This document shows positions 16,472 to 26,355 of a stretch of DNA of 54,762 nucleotides, one piece after another. The stretch is from contig JAEZFL010000160.1 of NCBI GenBank assembly GCA_023417515.1, positions 1-54,762 on the forward strand. Direction: 5' to 3'. The notes under the pieces were generated by a model, which was not told where the DNA came from, did not search any database, and worked only from the letters and a program-made list of their open reading frames with translations. The stretch is from Pseudomonadota bacterium (GTDB taxonomy: Bacteria; Pseudomonadota; Alphaproteobacteria; Sphingomonadales; Sphingomonadaceae). Every line of letters begins with the position of its first letter. Within the stretch, counting starts at the first letter, position 1. Both the position numbers and the translations under genes were made by a program.

Positions 16472-16611
16472 AAATCCCCCCTGTCGGCGAAGCCGATGGG
16501 GAGGGGGACCGCTCGCGAAGCGAGTGGTGGAGGGGCAATCTGCGCGCAGCCCCTCCACCATGCTGCGCATGGCCCCCCTCCCCATGAAGCTTCGCTTCGC
16601 AGGGAGGATTT
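16472..16611. repeat. Long palindromic intergenic repeat, family B copy 1
   Basis: Nested inverted arms: AAATCCCCCCTG with CAGGGAGGATTT at the ends, then ATGGGGAGGGGG with CCCCCCTCCCCAT, and GTGGTGGAGGGGC with GCCCCTCCACCA. It fills the gap between convergent genes and closely resembles the unit at 31259-31420, sharing CCCTCCACCATGCTGCGCAT. Likely a dispersed repeat that also acts as a bidirectional terminator. Confidence 0.85.
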
Positions 16612-16614
16612 AAC

Positions 16615-17928
16615 TCACACCGCGCCCAGCGCCTGGTCGAAGTCGGCGACGAGATCGTCGGCATCCTCCACGCCGATCGAGATGCGCACGAGATTGTCGG
16701 TGATTCCGAGGGCCTGCTTGCGCTCCTCGGGCACCGACAAATGGGTCATCGCCGCGGGCGCGCTGGCCAGCGTCTCGGTACCGCCGAGGCTGACCGCGAG
16801 ATGCGCGATCTTGAGCGCGTCGAGAAAGGCGAAGGATTCGCGCTCGCCGCCTTTCAAATAGAGCGAGAAGGTCGAGCCCGCGCCGGTGCAATGGCGGCGG
16901 TAGATGTCGGCCTGGCGCGCATCGCCGCCATCCTCGAGGAAGCCCAGATAGCCGACGCTCTCCACCTTGGGATGGTCGCGAAGGAAGGCGCAGACCTTGG
17001 CGGCATTCTCGCCGGCGCGCGTCATGCGCAGCTCCAGAGTCTCCAGTGAGCGGAGAAGCATCCAGGCGGTGTTCGGATCGGTGATCGTGCCGATCGTGTT
17101 GCGGAGCATTCGGATCTGGTTGATCAGCCCCTTCGAGCCGGTGATCCCGCCGGCGACGAGGTCGCTATGGCCGCCGGCATATTTGGTCAGCGAATAGACC
17201 GACAGATCCGCGCCCTGCCGCAGCGGCTGCGCCCACAAAGGCCCGAGGAACGTGTTGTCGATCGCGATCGGCGGACGCTCGTCGCCGCCGAAGGCCGCGT
17301 CGCGCGCGGCTCGGACCGCCTCGACGTCGACCAGCGCGTTGGTCGGGTTGGCCGGGCTTTCGAGGTAGATGAGCGACAGCCGGCCCTGCTGCTTGGCGCG
17401 GTCGATCACCGCGGCGATCTCGTCGCCGGTCGCGCCGGCCGGGAAGTCGAGCCAGGTCACTCCGAAGCGGCCGAGGATCCGGCCGATCAGGGTCTCGGTC
17501 GCCGCGTAGAGCGGGCCGGAATGGACGATGACGTCGCCGGGCTGAACGAAGGTCAGTAGAAGGGTGGCGATCGCCGACATGCCGCTCGAGAAGGTGAGCG
17601 CGTCCTCGGCATCTTCCCAAAGGCTCAGGCGATCTTCGAGAATCTCCTGGTTGGGCCCGTTGAAGCGCGAATAGATCAGCCCTTCGGCGCCGCCGGGGCG
17701 CTTGCCGGTGACCCCTTCGAAATGGCGCTTACCGGCCGCCGCATTCTCGAACACGAAGGTCGAGGTGAGGAAGATCGGCGGCTTGAGCGAACCTTCGGAC
17801 AAAGCGGGGTCGAAGCCGTGGCCCATCATCAGGGTCGAGGGCTTCAGGCGTCGTCCGTTGATTTCCAGGACGTCGGGCTTCGGGCGGCGCCGCGGGTTGG
17901 CGCCGGTCAGGTCGGATTCGTCTTCCAT
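16615..17928 (-). CDS. Cystathionine gamma-synthase-family PLP enzyme
   Basis: 437-aa Cys/Met metabolism PLP enzyme. SSGMSAIATLLL, LESPANPTNALVDVE, IDNTFLGPLWAQPL and the PLP-Lys motif SLTKYAGGHSDLVAGG are clear. The late GSTFSLYLKGGERESF and SLGGTETLASAPAAMTH blocks complete the family pattern. It could be a cystathionine gamma-synthase, gamma-lyase or methionine gamma-lyase; the 40-residue N-terminal extension favours none. AGGAGG lies eight bases upstream of the ATG. Involved in sulfur amino-acid metabolism. Confidence 0.9.
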   Translation of the reverse strand: MEDESDLTGANPRRRPKPDVLEINGRRLKPSTLMMGHGFDPALSEGSLKPPIFLTSTFVFENAAAGKRHFEGVTGKRPGGAEGLIYSRFNGPNQEILEDRLSLWEDAEDALTFSSGMSAIATLLLTFVQPGDVIVHSGPLYAATETLIGRILGRFGVTWLDFPAGATGDEIAAVIDRAKQQGRLSLIYLESPANPTNALVDVEAVRAARDAAFGGDERPPIAIDNTFLGPLWAQPLRQGADLSVYSLTKYAGGHSDLVAGGITGSKGLINQIRMLRNTIGTITDPNTAWMLLRSLETLELRMTRAGENAAKVCAFLRDHPKVESVGYLGFLEDGGDARQADIYRRHCTGAGSTFSLYLKGGERESFAFLDALKIAHLAVSLGGTETLASAPAAMTHLSVPEERKQALGITDNLVRISIGVEDADDLVADFDQALGAV

Positions 17929-18104
17929 GTATATTGCCTCCTATTCAGCCACTCGCATTCGCTGCGTGGAGACCGAGCCTGCCGGAGGTCAGGCTCACCG
18001 GCCGCGTCAGGTCGCGCGGCCCCGGGGGGTGAGGTCATTTGCCCGCGCGCTCCCTAACCCAACAGGCGGGCGCACCGCTAGCCCCGATCCGGCAGGCGGA
18101 CCGC

Positions 18105-19520
18105 CTAACCGACCAGGCTGCCGATGGCCCACACCGTGCCGACCATGATCGGGATGCCGGCGAGATCGAGCAGGAAGCCTGCCTTGAGCATGCGCGGGAG
18201 CGCGATATGGCCGGTGGCCCAGGCGATGGCGTTGGGGCCGGTGCCCGACGGCAGCATGAAGCCCCAGCTGGCGGCGAAGGCGGCGGGAAGCGCAAGCAGG
18301 ACGGGATCGACTCCGGTCGCCGCAATGAGGCCGGCGATGACCGGCATGATACCGCTCGCGGTCGCGACGTTCGATGCGAACTCGGTCACCAGGATGACGA
18401 TTGCCACCACGGCGGCCGCGATCAGCAGCGGATGCACGCCGCCAAGCGGACGAAGCGCGACGCCGAGCCAGTCGGCGAGACCCGATTCCCCGATCCCGGC
18501 CGCGAGCGCGAGCCCGCCTCCGAACATCATGATGACGTCCCACGGCGCGCGGTTCGCCTCTTCCCACTGGAGCAGCGGCCGGCCGGAGCCGTCGGGAATC
18601 ACGAACAGGAGCAGCGCGCCGAGGATGGCGATGCTCCCATCGGTGATCGATCCGGCCGGCAGCACCCGGTCGAGCAGCGGACCGGCCAGCGGAATCACCG
18701 CCCAGGCCACCACCACGGCTGCGATCAGCGGAACCAGGCGCTTTTCCGCGATCGTCCAGGCGCCGACCTCGCCAATGCCGGCTCGCGCCGCCGCCGGATC
18801 GAAATCGCTGCGGCGGACATGCTGGACCTTGAGCAGGATCAGCCAGCAAAGCGGGATCGAAAGAGCGACCAACGGGAGGCCGTAAAGCGCCCAGCCGAGA
18901 AAGGTGATCTGGACGTCCGTGAGCCGCTGGATGATGCCGACGGCGATCGCATTGGTCGGCGATCCGACGAGGGTTCCGAGCCCGCCGATCGAAGCCGCGA
19001 AGGCGATGCCCATGGCCAATGCGCCGGGGAAGCCCTCCGTCACGCCCGGCTCGATATCCGCCGCGCGCAATACGGCGACGGCGATCGGGATCATGATCAG
19101 GGTGGTCGCCGTGTTCGAGACGATCATGGAGATGATCGCGGTCGAGATCATGAAGGCGAGCAGCATCGCCGCGGGGGTCGAGCCGCCGCGCGAGATGATC
19201 GCCAAAGCGAGCCGGCGGTGGAGGCCGGTCCGTTCGATCGCCAGCGCGATGATCGCGCCGCCGAGCACCAGGAACAGGATCGGCGACCAATAAGCCGCCG
19301 CCGTCTCGCCGGGATTCATGACGCCGAGCAGCGGAAAGGCGAGGAACGGCATCAGCGCGGTGGCGGTGAGCGGCAGCGCCTGGGTCATCCACCAGGTCGC
19401 CATCAGCACGACGACCGCGGTCGTGCGCCAGGCCGCAGGCGGCATGCCGCTGGGCGCCGGCAGCAACAGCAACAGGATGAAAATGACGAGGCCGCCCCAC
19501 AGGCCCAAGCGTGCCGCCAC
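18105..19520 (-). CDS. SLC13/DASS family sodium-dependent anion transporter
   Basis: 471-aa inner-membrane carrier with 11-13 hydrophobic segments. The two inverted SNT-type sites are visible: VSNTATTLIMIP with GSPTNAIAVG, and ASNVATASGIMPV with SGTGPNAIAWA. Family members move dicarboxylates, citrate or sulfate with sodium. GTG 19520 is chosen since GAGGGGGG lies about 5 bases upstream. The longer frame to 19622 reads through the palindromic repeat and yields a repeat-derived peptide (SLPRKRESS), so it is not a real N-terminus. Confidence 0.88.
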   Translation of the reverse strand: MAARLGLWGGLVIFILLLLLPAPSGMPPAAWRTTAVVVLMATWWMTQALPLTATALMPFLAFPLLGVMNPGETAAAYWSPILFLVLGGAIIALAIERTGLHRRLALAIISRGGSTPAAMLLAFMISTAIISMIVSNTATTLIMIPIAVAVLRAADIEPGVTEGFPGALAMGIAFAASIGGLGTLVGSPTNAIAVGIIQRLTDVQITFLGWALYGLPLVALSIPLCWLILLKVQHVRRSDFDPAAARAGIGEVGAWTIAEKRLVPLIAAVVVAWAVIPLAGPLLDRVLPAGSITDGSIAILGALLLFVIPDGSGRPLLQWEEANRAPWDVIMMFGGGLALAAGIGESGLADWLGVALRPLGGVHPLLIAAAVVAIVILVTEFASNVATASGIMPVIAGLIAATGVDPVLLALPAAFAASWGFMLPSGTGPNAIAWATGHIALPRMLKAGFLLDLAGIPIMVGTVWAIGSLVG

Positions 19521-19545
19521 AGACCCCCCTCTTTTCCTCCACGGT

Positions 19546-19620
19546 CGCTCCCGCGAAACCGGGAGTCCAGCTTTTCTTGTCGCCCCAAATAAGCTGGATT
19601 CCCGCTTTCGCGGCAATGAC
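19546..19620. repeat. Palindromic intergenic repeat, family A copy 1
   Basis: Left arm CTCCCGCGAAACCGGGAGTCC with AGCTT, and right arm AAGCTGGATTCCCGCTTTCG with CGGCAATGAC, separated by about 18 bases. The arms contain smaller hairpins (CCCGCTTTCGCGG). Same design as 42143-42225. It lies between the pgeF-like stop and the SLC13 start. Confidence 0.8.
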
Positions 19621-19622
19621 AA

Positions 19623-20384
19623 TCAGACCGGAACGGCGATGATCGAGATCTGGCGGCCGTAACTGGGTTCGCCGCGATGGGTGGCGCGTCGGTAGCTGTA
19701 GAAGCGGTCCGGATCGGCGTAGGTGTCGAGGCCGAGCGCCTCGATCCTTTTCACGCCCGCGGCGGCGAGGCGGGCGAGGACGTAGCCTTCGAGGTCGAAC
19801 TGATAATGGCCCGGGCGGCCATCGGAGAAGAAGAGGTCGTTGTCCTCGTCTGCGGCGAGGAAGCGCTGGAAGAAGTCGGCGTCGACCTCATAGGACTTGC
19901 GGGCGATCGTCGGGCCGACCGCGGCGACGATGCGGCTCCGGTCCGCCCCCAGCGTCTCCATCCCCTCGACGGTGGAGGCGAGAACGCCGCCGAACGCGCC
20001 TTTCCAGCCGGCATGGGCAGCGCCGACCACGCCTGAATCGCGGTCGGCGAGCAGCACCGGCGTGCAGTCGGCGGTGAGGATGCCGAGCGCCAGGCCCGGT
20101 CGGTCGGTGACCAATGCGTCCGCCTTCGGGCGCTCGTCGTTACCCCACGGATCGGCGACAATGACCGCTTGCGGAGAATGCACCTGGTAGACGGTGACGA
20201 GGCGAGCGCCCGGAGCCACGGCCTCGACCGCCCGGCGGCGGTTCTCCGCGATCAGCGCCGGGTCGTCGCCCGAGCCGTGGCCGACATTGAGGCCCCAGCA
20301 CACACCCTCCGACACGCCGCCCCGCCGGCCAAGAAAGCCGTGCGGAACGCCGTCGAGCAGGCGCGACCGGATCACTTCAACCAT
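19623..20384 (-). CDS. pgeF: PgeF/YfiH family protein (laccase-domain, peptidoglycan editing factor)
   Basis: 253 aa. Zn/Cu-site residues of the family are visible: VYQVHSPQ (His), TADCTPVLL (Cys) and AAHAGWKGAFGGV (His). FYSYRRATHRGEPSYGRQ near the end is the usual terminus. The E. coli homologue removes misincorporated serine from cell-wall precursors, and others act as purine nucleoside phosphorylases (FAMIN-like). The ATG at 20384 opens on MVEVIRSRLLDGVPHGF; upstream residues are not conserved-looking. The start overlaps a possible start of the KTSC gene on the other strand. Confidence 0.92.
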   Translation of the reverse strand: MVEVIRSRLLDGVPHGFLGRRGGVSEGVCWGLNVGHGSGDDPALIAENRRRAVEAVAPGARLVTVYQVHSPQAVIVADPWGNDERPKADALVTDRPGLALGILTADCTPVLLADRDSGVVGAAHAGWKGAFGGVLASTVEGMETLGADRSRIVAAVGPTIARKSYEVDADFFQRFLAADEDNDLFFSDGRPGHYQFDLEGYVLARLAAAGVKRIEALGLDTYADPDRFYSYRRATHRGEPSYGRQISIIAVPV

Positions 20385-20424
20385 GCAATGGTTCTCTACT
20401 CGTGCCAGCGACCTCGTCCAGACC

Positions 20425-20676
20425 ATGACAAGCCTGCGCCACGCCTTCACCAATTCCACCGCGCTCGACCGCGCGGAATACGACCCGCGAACCTGCGTGC
20501 TCGACCTCTGGTATGCCGGCGGCGACCGCTACAGCTATTTCATGGTGCCGCAGCGTATCTATGACGCGCTGATCGCAGCTCCTTCGGCGGGCACCTTCGT
20601 CAACCAGCAGATCAAGCCGCGCTACCGCTACGAGATCGAAGAGCGGCGGCGTCGGTTCCGGCCGTCGGACGACTAG
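20425..20676 (+). CDS. KTSC domain protein
   Basis: 83 aa, single KTSC domain: AFTNSTALDRAEYDPRTCVL, then WYAGGDRYSYFMVPQRIYDAL and GTFVNQQIKPRYRYE. The domain is found alone or fused to nucleic-acid enzymes; function is unknown. ATG 20425 lies just before the domain; ATG 20383 would add 14 residues and overlap the opposite start. Its stop overlaps that of the amidase gene on the other strand. Confidence 0.8.
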   Translation: MTSLRHAFTNSTALDRAEYDPRTCVLDLWYAGGDRYSYFMVPQRIYDALIAAPSAGTFVNQQIKPRYRYEIEERRRRFRPSDD

Positions 20677-22232
20677 CGGGCCGGCTCCAGCAGCGGCGAC
20701 ACTTCCGGCGATTCCTCGATCGAGTTGAGAAAGCGCGGCTCGACCCGGGCGCGGCTGGCCTGCTCGTAGGCGTAGCCCAGCGACAGGATCATCGCGTCGG
20801 ACCATTTGGGGCCGATGAAGGAGAGGCCGACGGGAAGGCCGCGGACGAGGCCCATGGGCACGGTGAGGTGCGGATAGCCGGCGACCGCGGCGAGGCCGCC
20901 GGCCCCGCCGCCGCTGATCTGGTCGCCATGGACCGCGTCGATCGGCCAGGCCGCCGGCATGGTCGGGCCGACCAGGGCGACGACATTATGGTCGCGAAGA
21001 AGTTTGTCGATACCCTCGGCGCCGGCGAGGCGCAGGCTCGTGGCGCGGGCATTGCGATAGGCTTCGCTGTCGAGGCCGGGAGTCGCTTCGGCGGCTTCGA
21101 AAATGTCCTGCCCGAACAAAGCGAGCTCGCGCGGGTTGGCGCGGTTGAAGGCGATGACGTCGGCGAGCGTCCGGGTCGTGACCGTCGCCGGGGTGGTGTC
21201 GAGATAGTCGTTGAGGCCCGCCTTGAACTCGTTGAGCAGGACGGTGAACTCGTTGCGGCCGATCTCGCCCCGGTTCGGGCCTTCCTCGATCTCGACCAGG
21301 ATCGCGCCCTGCGCTCGAAGCACCGCCAACGCCGCCTCGAACCGTTCGTCCGTCCCGAAACCGTCGGCGAAGCGCATCACGCCGATGCGCCGGCCGCGCA
21401 GCGAGTCGGCGGAGAGGCGCTCGGCATATGGCTCGCGGCGGCGGTCGGCCTCGGCGGTGGCGGGATCGGCGGGATCGCTGCCGGTCATGGCCTCGAGCAT
21501 CAGCGCCGCATCGCGGACAGTCAGGGTCATCGGTCCGGCCGTGTCCTGGCTGGCGCTGATCGGCACGATATGGGTGCGCGGGATCAGGCCCACACTCGGC
21601 TTGAAGCCGACGATGCCGTTGATCGCCGCCGGGCATGTGATCGAGCCGTCGGTCTCGGTGCCGACCGCCATCGGCACCATGCCGGATGCGACGGCAACCG
21701 CGCTGCCCGAGCTGGACCCGCAGGCATTGCGGTTCAGCGCGTAGGGATTGCGGACCTGGCCGCCGACCGCGCTCCAGCCGGAGATGGAATCATTGTCGCG
21801 GATATTGGCCCATTCGCTGAGGTTCGCCTTGCCGACGATGACGGCCCCCGCGAAGCGCAGCCGCGCGACGAGCGGCGAATCGCGGCCGGTGACATTGTCG
21901 GCGAGCGCCAGGCTTCCGGCCGTCGTCGGCAGCGGTCCCAGAGTCTCGATATTGTCCTTGATGAGGATCGGCGTCCCGAACAGCGGCCCTCGCGCGCGGC
22001 GGATCCGGTCCAGGGTGCGCGCCTGCTGCACCGCGGTCGGGTCGACGGCGATGACCGCATTCAGGCGCGGATTGAGCTCGGCGATCCGCTCGAGAGCGAC
22101 CCGGGTCCTTGATTCCGCCGAGGCGGAGTCGAGGACGATCGTGGATGCGGAGGCGGGCTGCGCCTCCCCGTTCTGCACGCACCCGGCCATGACCAGTGCG
22201 AGCAACGGAAGCGCGGCCCCCCTCATCGACAT
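20673..22232 (-). CDS. Amidase-signature family enzyme, predicted lipoprotein or exported
   Basis: 519 aa. The N-terminus carries a signal peptide with lipobox VMAGC. The Ser-cisSer-Lys machinery is visible: Lys in TPILIKDNIETL and the Ser pair in ACGSSSGSAVAVASGMVP followed by GTETDGSITCPA. Enzymes of this group hydrolyse amides; exported members are known but the substrate here is unclear. It starts one base inside the pyrophosphatase stop (ATG/TGA overlap), with AGGAGG 13 bases upstream. Confidence 0.9.
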   Translation of the reverse strand: MSMRGAALPLLALVMAGCVQNGEAQPASASTIVLDSASAESRTRVALERIAELNPRLNAVIAVDPTAVQQARTLDRIRRARGPLFGTPILIKDNIETLGPLPTTAGSLALADNVTGRDSPLVARLRFAGAVIVGKANLSEWANIRDNDSISGWSAVGGQVRNPYALNRNACGSSSGSAVAVASGMVPMAVGTETDGSITCPAAINGIVGFKPSVGLIPRTHIVPISASQDTAGPMTLTVRDAALMLEAMTGSDPADPATAEADRRREPYAERLSADSLRGRRIGVMRFADGFGTDERFEAALAVLRAQGAILVEIEEGPNRGEIGRNEFTVLLNEFKAGLNDYLDTTPATVTTRTLADVIAFNRANPRELALFGQDIFEAAEATPGLDSEAYRNARATSLRLAGAEGIDKLLRDHNVVALVGPTMPAAWPIDAVHGDQISGGGAGGLAAVAGYPHLTVPMGLVRGLPVGLSFIGPKWSDAMILSLGYAYEQASRARVEPRFLNSIEESPEVSPLLEPAR

Positions 22233-22792
22233 CAGACTGTATGAACCTCCTGCCCCGCGGCCTTCGCGGCCTTGGCCCTTTCAATCGAATCCAGGATGAT
22301 CCGGCAAGCCTCTTCCTTGCCGGCCCAATGGCCGACGCGGACCCATTTCTCGGGCTCGAGGTCCTTATAGTGGGTGAAGAAATGCTCGATCTGCTGGCGC
22401 ACGATCGCGGGCAGGTCGTCGGCTTCCCCGACCTTCTCGTAATAAGGAAAGGTGCTGTGCTCCGGCACGGCGAGGATCTTCTCGTCGCCGCCGGCCTCAT
22501 CCTCGAGGATCAGCACTGCGATCGGCCGGGCGCGCACGACGCAGCCGGGCACGAAAGGCGAGCGGGCGACGACGAGGCAGTCCAAGGGATCGCCGTCGTC
22601 GCCGAGCGTGTGCGGGATGAATCCGTAATTGGCCGGGTACCGCATCGGCGTGTGGAGGATGCGGTCGACGAACAGGGCGCCGGACGCCTTGTCGAACTCG
22701 TATTTGACGGGCTCGCCGCCGACGGGAACCTCGATGACGACGTTGACACTTTCGGGCGGATTGTCGCCCACTGGAACCAGATCTATGCGCAT
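22232..22792 (-). CDS. ppa: Family I inorganic pyrophosphatase
   Basis: 186 aa, hydrolyses pyrophosphate from biosynthesis. VVIEVPVGGEPVKYEFDK, the active-site block DDGDPLDCLVV with metal-binding aspartates, and the YKDLEPEKWVRVGHW segment are typical. ATG 22792 opens on MRIDLVPVGDN; an in-frame extension to 22849 is rejected. Divergent from hisS and overlapping the amidase gene by one base. Confidence 0.96.
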   Translation of the reverse strand: MRIDLVPVGDNPPESVNVVIEVPVGGEPVKYEFDKASGALFVDRILHTPMRYPANYGFIPHTLGDDGDPLDCLVVARSPFVPGCVVRARPIAVLILEDEAGGDEKILAVPEHSTFPYYEKVGEADDLPAIVRQQIEHFFTHYKDLEPEKWVRVGHWAGKEEACRIILDSIERAKAAKAAGQEVHTV

Positions 22793-22875
22793 GGCGCGGC
22801 CCATAGGCGCAGCACGGGCGGAATGGAACCGGCAACAGCCTTTCGCCAAACGACAAATCTGCTAACGGCCGCCAC

Positions 22876-24116
22876 ATGAGCAAAAGCCCGCAGCGCATCC
22901 GCGGAACGCAGGATATTTTCGGCGAGGACGCCGACCGTTTCCAGACGGTCGTCGCGGCCTTCGAACGGGTGCGCCGGCTGTACGGCTTCCGCCGAGTCGA
23001 GATGCCGGTGTTCGAGGCGACCTCGGTCTTCGCCCGGTCGATCGGCGAGACCACCGACATCGTCTCCAAGGAGATGTACAGCTTCGAGGACCGCGGCGGC
23101 GACAGCATCACCCTTCGGCCCGAATTCACCGCGGGGATCGCCAGGGCCTATCTGTCCGAAGGCTGGCAGCAGCACGCGCCGGTCAAGATCGCGACACACG
23201 GCCCTGCCTTCCGCTACGAGCGCCCGCAAAAAGGCCGCTATCGCCAGTTCCACCAGCTCGACGCGGAGATTATCGGCGCTGGCGAGCCGGCGGCCGACGT
23301 CGAGATCATCGCGATGGGCGCGCAGCTCCTCGACGAGCTCGGCATCGGCGAGCGGATCGAGCTGAAGCTCAACACGCTCGGCGACCCCGCCACTCGCGAC
23401 GCCTGGCGGGGCGCCCTCGTCGAGCATTTCCGCGCCCGTCAGAACGACCTGTCGGAGGAGAGCCGGGCTCGGCTCGAGAAGAACCCGCTGCGGATCCTCG
23501 ATAGCAAGGAGCACCAGGACTGGCCGATCGTCGACACTTCTCCGGTGGTCGACGACTTCCTGACCGCCGAGGCATCCGACTATTTCACTCGAGTGACGGC
23601 CGGTCTCGACGCGGCCGGCATCAAGTGGACGCGCGACCCGCGCCTGGTCCGCGGCCTCGATTATTACCGCCACACCGCGTTCGAATTCGTCACCGAGGAT
23701 CTCGGCGCGCAGAGCGCGGTGCTCGCCGGCGGGCGCTATGACGGCCTGATCGAGAGCATGGGCGGCCCTCACACGCCGGCGGTCGGCTGGGCGGCGGGCA
23801 TCGAGCGGCTGTCGATGCTGATCGAGCGGCCCGACACGACCGGCATGGACGCCGCCTTGATTCCCCTCGGCGAGGCCGCAGAGGCGGCGGCGGTGCGGAT
23901 CGCGGCCGATCTTCGCCGGGCCGGAATCGCCTGCGAGATGGCTTATCGCGGCAACATGAAGCGCCGAATGCAAAAGGCCAATGCGAGCGGCGCGCGCTAT
24001 GCGATCATCGTCGGCGACGACGAGCTTGCGCGCGGCGAGGCCGCGGTGAAGAACCTCGAGACCGGCGAGCAGCAGAATGTCGCCATCGACAAGCTCGCCG
24101 CGGCGGTCCGGAGCGC

Positions 24117-24120
<4 letters not shown>
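22876..24120 (+). CDS. hisS: Histidyl-tRNA synthetase
   Basis: 414-aa class II synthetase. RIRGTQDIFGEDADRFQ opens it. Motif 2 is FRYERPQKGRYRQFHQLD, the histidine A block LVRGLDYYRHTAFEF is intact, and motif 3 is in AAGIERL. An anticodon-binding domain follows (ALIPLGEAAEAAAVRIA to the end). It overlaps prfA by 4 bases (ATGA), making a translation-themed operon hisS-prfA-prmC. Confidence 0.97.
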
Positions 24121-25199
<1,079 letters not shown>

Positions 25200-25200
25200 A

Positions 25201-25222
25201 CCCCTCCCTTTCAAGGGAGGGG
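25201..25222 (+). promoter_or_regulatory. Hairpin sequestering the prmC ribosome-binding site
   Basis: CCCCTCCCTT (25201-25210) and AAGGGAGGGG (25213-25222) are perfect complements. The second arm contains the prmC Shine-Dalgarno sequence (GGGAGGGG) two bases before the ATG. The hairpin begins one base after the prfA stop codon, so a terminating ribosome would melt it. Confidence 0.55.
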
Positions 25223-25224
25223 CG

Positions 25225-26043
25225 ATGAAGGTTCGCCAGGCCCTTGCTGAGGCCGAGCGCCGGCTCGGGGCCGTCCCGGGTCAACCCCGGCAGGACGCGG
25301 AGTTGCTGATGGGCGCGGCGCTCGGCGTGGGCACCGGCGAGATGAAGCTTCGCCATCTCGACGATCCCACGCCCGCTGAATTCGCGGACCTGCTGCAACG
25401 CCGGCTGTCGCGCGAGCCGATCGCTTACATCCTCGGCCATGCCGGCTTCTGGACGATCGAGCTGGAGGTCGGGCCGGGCGTCCTCATCCCGCGTGCCGAC
25501 AGCGAGACCCTGATCGAGGCCGCGATCGATCATTTCCGCGGCCGCGCGCCCGCGAGCGTCATCGACCTTGGCACCGGACCCGGAAGCCTTCTGCTGGCGG
25601 CCCTCGACCAGTGGCCGAAGGCGCGCGGCCTGGGCGTCGACCGCTCCGAGCAGGCGCTGGCCTATGCCCGGCGCAACGCCGAACGGCTGGGCCTCGCCGA
25701 TCGGGTGGAATGGCGGGTCGGCGACTGGTCCGAGGGGGTGGCCGGACCGTTCGACCTCGTCCTGTGCAACCCGCCTTATATCGAGCAGGACGCGCCGCTC
25801 GACCCGGACGTGGTCGACTGGGAGCCGCACGGGGCGCTGTTCGGCGGGAGCGACGGACTGGACGACTATCGCCGGCTCGCGCCGCAGCTCGCGCGCCTGG
25901 TTGCGCCGGGCGGTGTCGCCTGTCTCGAAATCGGCGCCGGGCAGGAAGATGCGGTCCGCAAATTGCTCGCCGCCACCTCGTTCACGATATCGTCACGGAC
26001 CGACCTTAGAGGTGTGACTCGTTGTCTGGTCCTGCGCCGCTAA
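25225..26043 (+). CDS. prmC: Release factor glutamine methyltransferase
   Basis: 272 aa. It methylates the GGQ glutamine of release factors. PYILGHAGFW-like block (EPIAYILGHAGFW), the SAM site VIDLGTGPGSL and active-site NPPY (in LCNPPYIEQ) are present. The start at 25225 is chosen for the strong GGGAGGGG. The ATG at 25192 overlaps the prfA stop and would translate the hairpin (KPLPFKGGA). Directly after its substrate gene prfA, as in many bacteria. Confidence 0.93.
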   Translation: MKVRQALAEAERRLGAVPGQPRQDAELLMGAALGVGTGEMKLRHLDDPTPAEFADLLQRRLSREPIAYILGHAGFWTIELEVGPGVLIPRADSETLIEAAIDHFRGRAPASVIDLGTGPGSLLLAALDQWPKARGLGVDRSEQALAYARRNAERLGLADRVEWRVGDWSEGVAGPFDLVLCNPPYIEQDAPLDPDVVDWEPHGALFGGSDGLDDYRRLAPQLARLVAPGGVACLEIGAGQEDAVRKLLAATSFTISSRTDLRGVTRCLVLRR

Positions 26044-26355
26044 CCAGGATTGTGCTTTTTTCCTTGGATTTACCGCGCGCGATGACTAGATAGGGGGTCA
26101 GGGACGGGGCCAGCCACAACGCTCGAGTATTGTGGAGCCGACCGTCGCTCAACCCCGATTGCTTCGTCGCAACGGCGCCTTTGGCGGGCGCACGAGGCTA
26201 CGACAAAAGGGAGCCTGCCGGGAAGGCGGGCTTCTGGGTCCCTGTGGGTGCTTGCGTAAGCCCCGGGCCGCCAAGGATCGCGGACGAGCTTGTTAGCGGC
26301 TGGGTGCCGCCAGCCGGTGAGGGAAGAATAGACCACCTTTGGCTAGGATTTTAAT
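26044..26355. other. Intergenic region with several hairpins, no gene recognised
   Basis: 312 bases between prmC and the DUF4167 gene. No convincing coding frame. Stems seen: AGCCTGCC/GGCGGGCT (26212-26232) with a GGGAA loop, and GGCTGG/CCAGCC (26298-26315). It may hold a structured leader or a small RNA. I could not match 6S RNA, SRP RNA or tmRNA from memory. Confidence 0.4.

Noticed and set aside
18039..19592. Long plus-strand open frame opposite the SLC13 gene
   Set aside because: Arg/Asp/Gly-biased translation with no motif, fully antisense to a clear membrane carrier.
26044..26355. 6S RNA, SRP RNA or tmRNA
   Set aside because: No conserved SRP loop, tmRNA tag frame or 6S open-bubble layout could be made out.
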